From Thermoanaerobacter sp. (GTDB lineage Bacteria; Bacillota; Thermoanaerobacteria; Thermoanaerobacterales; Thermoanaerobacteraceae): a stretch of DNA of 64,000 nucleotides. Location of the stretch: NCBI GenBank assembly GCA_014896455.1, contig JADBKJ010000011.1, forward strand, positions 1-64,000, written 5' to 3'. This document shows positions 9,389 to 18,971 of the stretch, one piece after another; position 1 is the stretch's first letter, and each line of letters opens with the position of its first letter. The notes below the pieces were generated by a model. That model searched no databases and was not told the origin of the DNA. It was given only the letters and a program-made list of their open reading frames with translations. The position numbers and the translations under genes are program-made.

Positions 9389-11275
9389 CTATTCTATTTC
9401 AGTAACAGCAACTTCTTCCATTAAGGACCGCTGATAATCAGGATTATACTCTGGTACAAGGGACTTTATAAACTCTCTTATTTCATCCTCATCCATATCA
9501 TCTATCTTATCTTTATATTTTTCTAATGTTAAAATTAAATTCCCATAATCTACAGAAACAGGTTTTTCAATAAAAATTTTTTCATGCTTCGTCGACACGT
9601 ATTTATCATCACTTATTAATAATTCCTCAAATAATTTCTCTCCTGGTCTTAAACCAATAATCTTAATAGGTATATCCACATCAGGTTCAAAACCTGATAA
9701 TTGAATTAACGTTCTTGCTAAATCTATAATTTTAACCGGCTCACCCATATCAAGTACAAATATTTCGCCACCCTTTGCCATAGCCCCTGCTTGTATAACC
9801 AACTGAACTGCTTCTGGTATTGTCATAAAGTATCTTTTAACTTCTTCATGGGTAACTGTTACAGGTCCACCTTCTGCAATCTGCTTTTTAAAAAGAGGTA
9901 TAACACTTCCATTGCTTCCTAACACATTTCCAAATCGTACTGCAACAAACTCAGTTTTACTTCTTTTATCATATTCCTGGATTATCATCTCACATATGCG
10001 CTTAGAAGCTCCCATCACACTCGTGGGATTAACAGCTTTGTCTGTCGAAATCATTACAAAGCGATTGACATTATATAAGTCAGAAACTTTTACAAGATTT
10101 AATGTGCCGTATACATTGTTTTTAATAGCTTCATGAGGACTTACCTCCATTAATGGAACATGTTTATGAGCAGCTGCGTGAAAAACAATATCAGGAGTAT
10201 ATTCACTAAAAATTTTATTTATCTTCTTTTCTTCTCTAATATTTGCGACTAAGCAAATTACATCAAGTTCAGGGTATTTTCTTTTTAATTCCTGTTCCAC
10301 TTCATACATATTGTTTTCGTATATGTCTAATATAATGAGTCGAGAAGGTGAAAACCTGGCTACTTGTCTACAAAGTTCAGACCCAATGGACCCTCCTCCC
10401 CCTGTAACCATAACCTTTTTACCTTTTATGTAACTACTTATTTCCTCTAAATCAACTTTGACAGGTTCTCTGCCTAACAAATCATTTATATCAACATCTC
10501 TTATACTACTTATTGATATTGTTCCATCCACCAGTTCATAGATTGCAGGTAATGTTTTAACTTTTATGCGCATTTCACTACATTTATCAATAACTTTTTT
10601 CAAAACAGTTCTAGGCGCAGAAGGGATAGCAAAAATAACTTCATCAATTTCCTTCTCCGTAATAACTTCCTGAATATCATCAATTTTCCCCACAACAGGC
10701 ACATCATCAATACTTCTGTGTAATTTAGACACATCATCATCTACTATTGCTACAGGCTTAAGGCCTGTTTCTGGATGATTTTTTATCTCCCTTACAAGTA
10801 TACGCCCAGCATCTCCAGCACCTACTATTAGCACTTTTTTGTATTTTACATTTTTTACTTTGACTTTACTGTTATTTTCCATATAACTTCTATAAGCAAT
10901 ACGACTTCCACCTATTAGCAATGCACTCAAAAACCAGTATAAAGGATAAATAGAACGTGGCAAATGTATTTGTAGAAACAGTAAAACAAAAGCAGCCATA
11001 GCGCTGCCAATGGTATTAAAAATAATCAAATCCATAATATCATGTAAACTTGCATATCTCCAAATTTTATTGTATTGTTTGAAAAAGATAAATGTTACGA
11101 CAGTCACTGTAACTACTATGTAAAAGGTTTTTTTGTATAAGAGGAAATATTGGTGAGGAATATTATAGTCAAAACGCAAATAAAAAGCTAGAAAATATGC
11201 TATATTCAACAGGATAATGTCAATAAGCAATAATAAAATTTTTCTCTTGTTTTTCCACATATAAATCTCTCCCAT
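9389..11275 (-). CDS. pglF: Membrane nucleotide-sugar 4,6-dehydratase (PglF/CapD-like)
   Basis: N-terminal TM helices, two Rossmann motifs (VLIVGAGDAGRIL, VMVTGGGGSIGSELCRQ). Confidence 0.8.
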   Translation of the reverse strand: MGEIYMWKNKRKILLLLIDIILLNIAYFLAFYLRFDYNIPHQYFLLYKKTFYIVVTVTVVTFIFFKQYNKIWRYASLHDIMDLIIFNTIGSAMAAFVLLFLQIHLPRSIYPLYWFLSALLIGGSRIAYRSYMENNSKVKVKNVKYKKVLIVGAGDAGRILVREIKNHPETGLKPVAIVDDDVSKLHRSIDDVPVVGKIDDIQEVITEKEIDEVIFAIPSAPRTVLKKVIDKCSEMRIKVKTLPAIYELVDGTISISSIRDVDINDLLGREPVKVDLEEISSYIKGKKVMVTGGGGSIGSELCRQVARFSPSRLIILDIYENNMYEVEQELKRKYPELDVICLVANIREEKKINKIFSEYTPDIVFHAAAHKHVPLMEVSPHEAIKNNVYGTLNLVKVSDLYNVNRFVMISTDKAVNPTSVMGASKRICEMIIQEYDKRSKTEFVAVRFGNVLGSNGSVIPLFKKQIAEGGPVTVTHEEVKRYFMTIPEAVQLVIQAGAMAKGGEIFVLDMGEPVKIIDLARTLIQLSGFEPDVDIPIKIIGLRPGEKLFEELLISDDKYVSTKHEKIFIEKPVSVDYGNLILTLEKYKDKIDDMDEDEIREFIKSLVPEYNPDYQRSLMEEVAVTEIE

Positions 11276-12394
11276 TTACCTACTATATATCTTTATCGCC
11301 TCTTTTAACTTATCGACTACATAATCAATTTGTTCATCCGTTATTTTATTGAAAAAAGGTAAAGCTATTGTAGATCTTGCCACTTTCTCTGTTATAGGAA
11401 AATCTCCTTCTTTATGGCCAGTTAATTCTTTTATGTAAGATTGTAAATGTACTGGCGTAAAATAAGGTCTACAACCTATACCATTGTCAATTAAATACTG
11501 CATAACCTTATCTCTGTCTATGTTTTCATCTACCCTTATCACATAGACAAACCAACTCATCTTATTTACTTCAGGAGCAATGTATGGTATTTTAACTCCC
11601 TTGACATCTTTCAACCGTTCATTATATTTCTCAGCTATTTCTGAACGCCTCTTAATTATCTCTTCTATCCTTTCTAACTGAACTATTCCAAGAGCAGCAT
11701 GTAATTCACTAAGACGGTAATTAAAGCCCAACCTCTCATGTTCTAACCATAATCCCGTGATAGGCCTTCCCTGACTTCTCATGCTTTTACTTAGCTGTGC
11801 AATTTTTTCATTATCTGTAACAATTACCCCACCTTCAGCAGTTGTAATCTGTTTATTGGGATAAAAAGCAAAAGCACCTGCATCACACAATGTTCCCGCT
11901 TTAATACCTTTGTATTCTGAACCTAACGCCTCGCAAGAATCTTCAATAACTTTAAGTCCATATTTTTTAGCTATCTCATTTACCTTCTCCATGTCCATTG
12001 GTTGCCCAAAAACATCTACTGTTAAAATTGCTTTGGTTTTTTCTGTTATTTTTTCTTCTATTTTGTTAATATCCATGTTCAGTGTGTCTGGATCTATATC
12101 CACAAAAACAGGCTTTGCCCTTTCAAATAAAAAACAGTTTACAGAGGCTATAAAAGTAAAAGGTGTAGTTATAACTTCATCTCCATCTTTTATCCCTAAG
12201 GACCTTACTATTAAATGCAAAGCGCTTGTCCCACTATTTACTGCAATCGCATATTTTTTCCCTACGTAATCAGCTATCTTTCTTTCAAATTCTTCTATCT
12301 TGGGTCCAATACTTAAAATATCTGACTTCAAAACCTCTACGACTGCATCAATTTCTTTCTGGGTAATATCCGGTTTTGACAAAGGAACTTTCAT
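11276..12394 (-). CDS. pglE: DegT/DnrJ/EryC1 PLP aminotransferase (PglE-like)
   Basis: AVNSGTSALHLIVRSLG, AFAFYPNKQITTAEGG. Confidence 0.85.
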   Translation of the reverse strand: MKVPLSKPDITQKEIDAVVEVLKSDILSIGPKIEEFERKIADYVGKKYAIAVNSGTSALHLIVRSLGIKDGDEVITTPFTFIASVNCFLFERAKPVFVDIDPDTLNMDINKIEEKITEKTKAILTVDVFGQPMDMEKVNEIAKKYGLKVIEDSCEALGSEYKGIKAGTLCDAGAFAFYPNKQITTAEGGVIVTDNEKIAQLSKSMRSQGRPITGLWLEHERLGFNYRLSELHAALGIVQLERIEEIIKRRSEIAEKYNERLKDVKGVKIPYIAPEVNKMSWFVYVIRVDENIDRDKVMQYLIDNGIGCRPYFTPVHLQSYIKELTGHKEGDFPITEKVARSTIALPFFNKITDEQIDYVVDKLKEAIKIYSR

Positions 12395-13054
12395 TTATTT
12401 TGCCTCCTCATGAAATTTTATTGGCTTTGCTGGAACTCCCACTGCTGTACAATAAGGCGGTATATCATCAACAACGACTGCCCCTGCACCTATAATTGCA
12501 CCTTTCCCAACTTGTTTGTTTTGTATTATTGTAGCACCTGAACCAATTAAACATCCTTCATTTATCACTACATTTCCTGCAATATTTACATCCCAAAGCA
12601 AAGTTACAAAATCATCAATAAAAGTTTCGTGTCCAATGCCACATTTGGGACTTATTATAACATGGTCCCCTATTTTTATATTCGTGGTTAATATGCAACC
12701 TGGATATATTATTACCCCCTTACCAAGATGATTTGTTTTTGAGATATAAACAGATGAATGAATTATGTTTACAAATTCTATATGGTCATAATGTTCTAGT
12801 TTTGTAACAATTCTTTTTCTAGATTTATAATCTGCAATTGCACATACAGTATAAATCTTCCTCTTAAGACTTAATAAATACTCAATTCCTCCTAGCACTT
12901 TTACCCCGTTTATAGTTCTACCATGAAAATCCTTATTATCGTCAATAAAGCCAACAGTATTCCAAGTAGGACTTACACTATTTATTTCTTCTACAATCCA
13001 AGCAACCTCTTTACCAACACCACCTGCTCCAATAATAAATAGATCTTTTAACAT
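12395..13054 (-). CDS. pglD: Sugar N/O-acetyltransferase with left-handed beta-helix (PglD/NeuD-like)
   Basis: DLFIIGAGGVGKEV, hexapeptide repeats, C-terminal GVPAKPIKF. Confidence 0.8.
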   Translation of the reverse strand: MLKDLFIIGAGGVGKEVAWIVEEINSVSPTWNTVGFIDDNKDFHGRTINGVKVLGGIEYLLSLKRKIYTVCAIADYKSRKRIVTKLEHYDHIEFVNIIHSSVYISKTNHLGKGVIIYPGCILTTNIKIGDHVIISPKCGIGHETFIDDFVTLLWDVNIAGNVVINEGCLIGSGATIIQNKQVGKGAIIGAGAVVVDDIPPYCTAVGVPAKPIKFHEEAK

Positions 13055-13075
13055 ATTTCACTATCCTTTCACTTC

Positions 13076-13681
13076 TTAATCTTTACTCCCTGTAAATTTG
13101 GGCATTGTAGCATAACCTTCAGCAGAAATGCCCTCCCTCTTTATCACTTTTATAAGTGTTAAAAATAATATTTTAAAATCCAGCCATAAACTCCAATTAT
13201 CTACATACCATACATCAAGCTTAAATTTCTCTTCCCAAGAAAGATTATTGCGTCCATTTACTTGTGCCCAACCAGTTATACCTGGCTTTACATCATGACG
13301 TCTCATTTGTTCTTCTGTATAATAATTCAAATATTCCATAAGTAAGGGTCTTGGCCCCACTAAGCTCATATCTCCTTTTAAAACATTAAATAATTCCGGT
13401 AATTCGTCAAGACTTGTACTTCTAAGAAATCTACCTATTTTAGTTAGGCGTTTCTCATCTGGTAAAAGATTGCCATATTTATCTTTTTTATTACTCATTG
13501 TCCTAAACTTATATATTGTAAAAGGCTTTCCTTTAAACCCCGGTCTTGTCTGTTTGAATATAACAGGAGGCCCCATCGTAATAAAAATAATTAAGGATAT
13601 AATAATTAGCAGAGGTGACAAAACAATTAATAGAAAAAGAGATACAAAAATGTCAATTAATCTTTTTATAATTAACCTCAA
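13076..13681 (-). CDS. pglC: Undecaprenyl-phosphate phosphoglycosyl transferase (PglC/WcaJ-like); TTG start at 13681 proposed
   Basis: KRLIDIFVSLFLL...KQTRPGFKGKPFTIYKFRTM...GVKPGITGWAQVNGRN; ORF track extends to 13762 inside the upstream gene. Confidence 0.8.
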   Translation of the reverse strand: MRLIIKRLIDIFVSLFLLIVLSPLLIIISLIIFITMGPPVIFKQTRPGFKGKPFTIYKFRTMSNKKDKYGNLLPDEKRLTKIGRFLRSTSLDELPELFNVLKGDMSLVGPRPLLMEYLNYYTEEQMRRHDVKPGITGWAQVNGRNNLSWEEKFKLDVWYVDNWSLWLDFKILFLTLIKVIKREGISAEGYATMPKFTGSKD

Positions 13682-14478
13682 GAATAACGTCCCCCTTTTT
13701 CTAAAAATCGCGAGAGGAATCGCCAAGCAATTCCAATAGACATCAAAATCCTTGAGGAACAATCACTTTCGTCCGAAAGGCCGGGGTGAGAACCTTTGGT
13801 GCCAAGAATTTTAAAAAGAGCACGCACTAACTCTGCCTCTTCCTTAGTTAAAAACCCTATTGTTTCTAGAAATTGGCGTCTCTCTCCTCCAGGAACTAAC
13901 CCTTCTTTAGGAAAATTCGGCATATACTCTGCTATATTATCAAATATCGCCTGGAGAAAAGAACGAATAGACGCATTAGCCGCCGCCCACCGCTCTTCAG
14001 CGTAATTTTCTCGAGCATCTTGGAAATGTTGTAAAGGGACAAACCAACCTAAATCAACTAATTTTTGTTCAAGTCTATCTCGTATGTGTGTAGTTTCTGT
14101 GGATGCAGGCAAATCCTTAATTATCTTTCCATTTTCAATTTGATACCCATCTAGTGCTAAACACTCTTCTAATTTCCTTATGTTCTCCATTACCAGACTC
14201 GAACCCGGTGCTCTCTCTTCTATTTGCTTAATTGTTTTAACCGTTTCTATAACAATATCATCCCAAATCTTGTCTTTGTTTTCAGTGATATTAAGTTGAT
14301 TAAGGTAAGCAATAACTTCTTGAATTCGTTTTAACTTCCCTGTACCTTGGGGTAAACGACGATAAATATCAAGTAGACCAAACCTAGAAAAAAAATTTTG
14401 CAATTCTGCGTCTGAAAAAAGTTCAGATAAAATCTTTCCACAAATAGCCATTGTCCTATCAGAAAATTTTCTTGCCAT
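13678..14478 (-). CDS. HEPN/Abi-C-like protein (abortive-infection-type C-terminus)
   Basis: C-terminal LFKILGTKGSHPGLSDESDCSSRILMSIGIAWRFLSRF; ATG at 14478 preceded by AAGGAGGG (ORF track reaches 14532). Confidence 0.55.
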   Translation of the reverse strand: MARKFSDRTMAICGKILSELFSDAELQNFFSRFGLLDIYRRLPQGTGKLKRIQEVIAYLNQLNITENKDKIWDDIVIETVKTIKQIEERAPGSSLVMENIRKLEECLALDGYQIENGKIIKDLPASTETTHIRDRLEQKLVDLGWFVPLQHFQDARENYAEERWAAANASIRSFLQAIFDNIAEYMPNFPKEGLVPGGERRQFLETIGFLTKEEAELVRALFKILGTKGSHPGLSDESDCSSRILMSIGIAWRFLSRFLEKGGRYS

Positions 14479-14521
14479 AAAACTTCCCTCCTTCCTTAGC
14501 GGAAGTGGTGGTAAAGCTATC

Positions 14522-15148
14522 TCACCAATCATTTAAAATCCTATTCTTATTCTTCCAAGCAATATATTGAATGAGAATACTCGTGAAATACGTACGATCT
14601 GCATATTTATCATGCAAATAAGATCTAATCCGTTTATGGATAAATTTGTCTATCTCATCAAGACTTAGATCAAGCCAGGTCTTTTTAATTTCCCTTGTTT
14701 TCTCCGTAACTAATACTTTAGCTATAATCCAAGAAGATTCCTTTACATACTTTTGTTCTACCAAATTTTCATGAATACGCTGAACATCATCTCGAGGGAA
14801 AATTCCAAAACGATAAAGTGCAGTTTTAAGTCTTTTAGAAGAAAAAGATTTTTCTATTTCACTTCTCTTCACATTTTCTCCTGATTTTACTTCTACAATC
14901 AAAGCCAAATTAACTTTTTCAATATCAAATCCCCATTCTGAAAATTTTTCTCTATCCCAGTCGTTACTTTGTCCTCCAATCTCTTCGTAAACATAAGGAA
15001 ACCTAATTGCCAGTAAATCACTATCTGCTGTTCCTCTTTCTTCTCCTTCTCCAATGTTATGCAATACATAATTTTGTAATAAGAAAAATCCATTTAAGCG
15101 AAAATACCAATACGTCAAGTCTTCGGCAAAATTATTCATTTTCCTCAC
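14522..15148 (-). CDS. Putative PD-(D/E)XK restriction-endonuclease-like protein
   Basis: TADSDLLAIRFP ... LALIVEVKSGE (D...ExK pattern). Confidence 0.55.
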   Translation of the reverse strand: MRKMNNFAEDLTYWYFRLNGFFLLQNYVLHNIGEGEERGTADSDLLAIRFPYVYEEIGGQSNDWDREKFSEWGFDIEKVNLALIVEVKSGENVKRSEIEKSFSSKRLKTALYRFGIFPRDDVQRIHENLVEQKYVKESSWIIAKVLVTEKTREIKKTWLDLSLDEIDKFIHKRIRSYLHDKYADRTYFTSILIQYIAWKNKNRILNDW

Positions 15149-15168
15149 CTCAAAAAAATTCTTATTAG

Positions 15169-16290
15169 TTACAAATACAGGCTATATATCTCATCCATTT
15201 CTTTTAAAACTTTTTCAATAGCATAATCTTGTATAATTTTTCTACCCTCTTCTCCCATTCTTAATCTTAAATTTTTATTTGAGGCTAATTTTGTAATTGC
15301 TTTAGCTGTTGCTTCTACATCATTTACAGGAACCAAGTACCCATTAACACCATCCACAACTAAATCTCTATTTCCTCTTACATTTGTAGCAATAATAGGT
15401 TTACCTGCTGTCATTGCTTCCATTATAGCTCTTGGAAGACCTTCCCGTAAAGATGTTAATGCAAAAATATCAATAATATTTAAAATCTCTGGAATGTCTT
15501 CTCTATATCCTAAAAATTTTATTCTGTTTCCTAGATTGCTGATTAAAACATAATTTTTTAATTCTTTTTCCTTTTCACCTGTACCTACAATAAGGTAGTA
15601 AATATTACTGTAATTTTTAAAAGTCTTTATAGCGTCAATTATCTGCATATGATTTTTATTAGTATTTATTTCTGCTACAGTCAATATCAAAATATCGTCT
15701 TCTGAAAACCCTAATTTTCCCCTCAACTTTTTTCTTCTTTCTTCATCATTTCTAGAATATCTTTCAATATCTATACCAACGCCATGTACATAAAACACTA
15801 CATCTTTTCTTCTCAGTTTAAATTTTTTCGCAATATCGAAATCCTCTTCATTCATAGTTATAAGTCCATCTGTCCAATGAGCAGCTATCTTCTCCATTGT
15901 GTAATATATAAGCCAGTTTTTTAAAGGAGCTCCTTTATAAAAATGAAATCCATGGGCTGTATAAAGTACAGGTTTTGTATTTGTAATTTTCGCTGCCAAT
16001 CTTCCTAAAAAAGCCCCAACAGGAGTATGTACATGTACTAATGAGAATTTATTCTCTCTCATTACTTTTATTAATTGATTTAGTGCTCTTATATTACTCA
16101 AAGAATAAGGAGAACGTGAAAAATCAATATTGTGACATATAACATTTAAATTTTTTAGCTCACCCTGCCTATTCCCTAATTTTGTAGCTGTGTGAACTTC
16201 ATATCCTTTATTTTGAAAATATCGTATAAAAGGAATGTGAAAATTTAAAATATGAGATTTAACAGTTGCAATAAATAAGATTTTTTTCAT
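15169..16290 (-). CDS. GT4 family glycosyltransferase
   Basis: VHVHTPVGAFLGRLAA; SLREGLPRAIMEAMTAGKPIIATNVRG. Confidence 0.85.
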   Translation of the reverse strand: MKKILFIATVKSHILNFHIPFIRYFQNKGYEVHTATKLGNRQGELKNLNVICHNIDFSRSPYSLSNIRALNQLIKVMRENKFSLVHVHTPVGAFLGRLAAKITNTKPVLYTAHGFHFYKGAPLKNWLIYYTMEKIAAHWTDGLITMNEEDFDIAKKFKLRRKDVVFYVHGVGIDIERYSRNDEERRKKLRGKLGFSEDDILILTVAEINTNKNHMQIIDAIKTFKNYSNIYYLIVGTGEKEKELKNYVLISNLGNRIKFLGYREDIPEILNIIDIFALTSLREGLPRAIMEAMTAGKPIIATNVRGNRDLVVDGVNGYLVPVNDVEATAKAITKLASNKNLRLRMGEEGRKIIQDYAIEKVLKEMDEIYSLYL

Positions 16291-16351
16291 GAAATATCAC
16301 CACTATTCTAATTTCTTAGTATTTTGAACTTCCTTCATCTCAAGCTTGTTT

Positions 16352-17482
16352 TTACTTATTTACCCCTTTATTTTTCGTGAATTCTATGTATAATTCTTCC
16401 CACATATCAACTACATGTTCTAAACTGTAATTTTCTTTAATATATTTGCGTCCTGCTTGCCCCATTGATTTTCTTAATTTTTCAGGTAAATCCATCATTT
16501 TCAACATAGCCTGAGCTAAAGCTTCTGAATTTTTAGGAGGAACAAGAAAGCCAGATTTTCCATCTATAACAACCTCTCTATTCCCTCCAACATCTGTAGT
16601 TACTATAGGCAAACCTACAGAAGAAGCTTCTAAAAGCACAAGGGGCATACCTTCCCAAGAAGAAGACATAACATATGCATCAGCAGCATTCATTAGAGCA
16701 GGAATATCTTTACGCACTCCTAAAAAATAAACATGAGTTGTAATATTCAAGTCGTCTACTAAATGCTTGGCTTTTCCCATTAACGAACCCTGTCCTGCAA
16801 TTAGAAGTACAGAATCATTTCTCTCTAAAACTACCTTAGCAAAAGCATTTAACATATTTGGGTAATCTTTGGCTTCCTCAAATCTCCCCACAGCCAACCA
16901 TACAAATTTGTCTTCAATCCCTAATTCCTTTCTTAAACGAGTTCGTGCTTCTAAATCAGGTTTAAATATTTCAGTATCAATCCCATTAGGTATATGTATT
17001 ACTTTATGGCAAGGTACCGCCCCTATTTGTACATACCTTTCCAATCCTGCACGGCTAACTTGTGTAGTTAAATCACATAACCAATCAGTAAGACGATATG
17101 CAATTTCTCTTTTTCTCCCTCCTTCAATGATATTATGAGCTGTACAAATAAGTATAGGAGTTTTAAAAAAAATTCTGGAAATCCTTCCTAAGAGATTAGC
17201 ATGAACCATATGGCAGTGAAGAATTTGAGGTCTTTCACGTCGCAAAATCTTTACCAATCGAAATAGTCCTCTTATATCCGGCACACCTCGTCGCATTCTT
17301 AAAGAATAAACAGGTATTCCTTCTCTTTTAAGTTCTTCTACATAAGCGACGGGAGAAATCATAGAAATTACTTGCACATCCCAGCCTCGCTTTTTAAGGC
17401 GAACAGCTAAATGCACAAGCTGTGTCTCTGCACCGCCGTAATTAAGGCCTGTAATAAGAAAAGTAACTTTAGTTTTTTGCAT
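16352..17482 (-). CDS. GT4 family glycosyltransferase
   Basis: GLNYGGAETQLVHLA; SSSWEGMPLVLLEASSVGLPIVTTDVGGNREVV. Confidence 0.85.
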   Translation of the reverse strand: MQKTKVTFLITGLNYGGAETQLVHLAVRLKKRGWDVQVISMISPVAYVEELKREGIPVYSLRMRRGVPDIRGLFRLVKILRRERPQILHCHMVHANLLGRISRIFFKTPILICTAHNIIEGGRKREIAYRLTDWLCDLTTQVSRAGLERYVQIGAVPCHKVIHIPNGIDTEIFKPDLEARTRLRKELGIEDKFVWLAVGRFEEAKDYPNMLNAFAKVVLERNDSVLLIAGQGSLMGKAKHLVDDLNITTHVYFLGVRKDIPALMNAADAYVMSSSWEGMPLVLLEASSVGLPIVTTDVGGNREVVIDGKSGFLVPPKNSEALAQAMLKMMDLPEKLRKSMGQAGRKYIKENYSLEHVVDMWEELYIEFTKNKGVNK

Positions 17483-18971
17483 ATCTGAACACCTTACTTT
17501 GTTTTATTATGTTATTGTGAGATTTATAACCGAAATATTTTGTTGATAACCTAATACTTGACATAATTGAGCGTAAAACTAGTAACAATAACCCAACAAC
17601 AACAAAATACATCCCTTCTTGAAAAACCCACATAAAGTCTATTCTATTGAGATTTAGTACCTGCGGAATAAGCAAAGAATAAATTATTAAACCTTTTTTG
17701 TCCTTAAATCTCAAGCGACTAATTAATTCCCAACAAATGGTAAAAATGAAAAAAACAATAAATGGTCCTAAAAAACCAAAGTTATTATAAGCTTCTGCAA
17801 CAGGACTATATCCCCAACCAATAATAGATTCTCTAGTTGGCATATATTCTTGATGAATAAAGATAGCAAAAATTTGAGAAATTCCCAATGGCTTTTCTCC
17901 TGGATATAAACTCCTTGGCAATAAATTGGGAATAGCTTGCAAATAAGTTGTTCCTAATAATGGAGCTTCTTTAGGCCAGGAATATTGAAGACTGTAAAGC
18001 AAGGTAAAATAAGGACCAGCAAACTCATTTTTTCCAGGTATAAACCAATCTAAAGAAAAGTTATTTTGTATCCATTTAAAAGTTTCTCCTAAACTCATTT
18101 TTCCAGCAAGTATCAAAGGAAACATCCAACGAATCTGGGCAAAGAAGAAAAAAGTCAATAACAGTACTGCAAGTAAAATGATGTATTTGCCTTTAATCTG
18201 CAATTTAGGATAGCGTATCGCTGTATATGTGAAAAAGCTGATTAAAATTCCATAAGTCAAAAATCTCCGGTCTCCTTGTAACAGCATAAGCAGAATCCAA
18301 ATACCTAATAAAAGATATGGCCAAAATTTACCTATTCTTCGATAGGAATAATCAGCCCAAACCATAGCTAAACCTACAAAAACAAAAGGCGCATATGGCA
18401 AATTCCCTCTTAAACTTGAAAGAAGCATTCCTCTCACGCCACGTGCTAAAGATAATGCATATACAAACCCGCCTATCCTTTGAAAATCAAGGAAAAAGAG
18501 TAACAAACCAAACAAAAAAGCAAATAAACCGATTTTAAAAAATGAAGAAGATATTTCGGTTATATAAGTCCTAGAAGCGAGGCTTTTCTTACTTGAAAAT
18601 AACATTATCAATACAGTACCCACTAAAAGTCCTGCCGATGCCAGACAGCTTGTAATCGAGGCTTCTAAAAATGTATTGTAAGAAAAAGTCACGGGATATA
18701 ATAGCAGTGGTTCTCTGCCATTAGCAAATTCCCAAGCTACCTGTAAAGAAAGAACACCGTTATACAAGAGAAATACTGTTGTAAAAAGTAAAAGAGGATC
18801 ATTTGCTCCGTGATTACGATATCTCAGCCATATAGTCAAACCAGAAAAACTAAAAATCAAGAAAGTTATTAATAAAATTATTCCTCCATCCAAATTTGAT
18901 AACAAAACTATTAAAATACCTATAATCAAAGAAATTATTATCGTAAAGCTTACTAATAAAATACTTTTCAT
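17469..18971 (-). CDS. O-antigen/oligosaccharide repeat-unit polymerase (Wzy-like), multi-TM
   Basis: Many TM segments; SLYPGEKPLGISQIF; location among glycosyltransferases. Confidence 0.65.
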   Translation of the reverse strand: MKSILLVSFTIIISLIIGILIVLLSNLDGGIILLITFLIFSFSGLTIWLRYRNHGANDPLLLFTTVFLLYNGVLSLQVAWEFANGREPLLLYPVTFSYNTFLEASITSCLASAGLLVGTVLIMLFSSKKSLASRTYITEISSSFFKIGLFAFLFGLLLFFLDFQRIGGFVYALSLARGVRGMLLSSLRGNLPYAPFVFVGLAMVWADYSYRRIGKFWPYLLLGIWILLMLLQGDRRFLTYGILISFFTYTAIRYPKLQIKGKYIILLAVLLLTFFFFAQIRWMFPLILAGKMSLGETFKWIQNNFSLDWFIPGKNEFAGPYFTLLYSLQYSWPKEAPLLGTTYLQAIPNLLPRSLYPGEKPLGISQIFAIFIHQEYMPTRESIIGWGYSPVAEAYNNFGFLGPFIVFFIFTICWELISRLRFKDKKGLIIYSLLIPQVLNLNRIDFMWVFQEGMYFVVVGLLLLVLRSIMSSIRLSTKYFGYKSHNNIIKQSKVFRYAKN

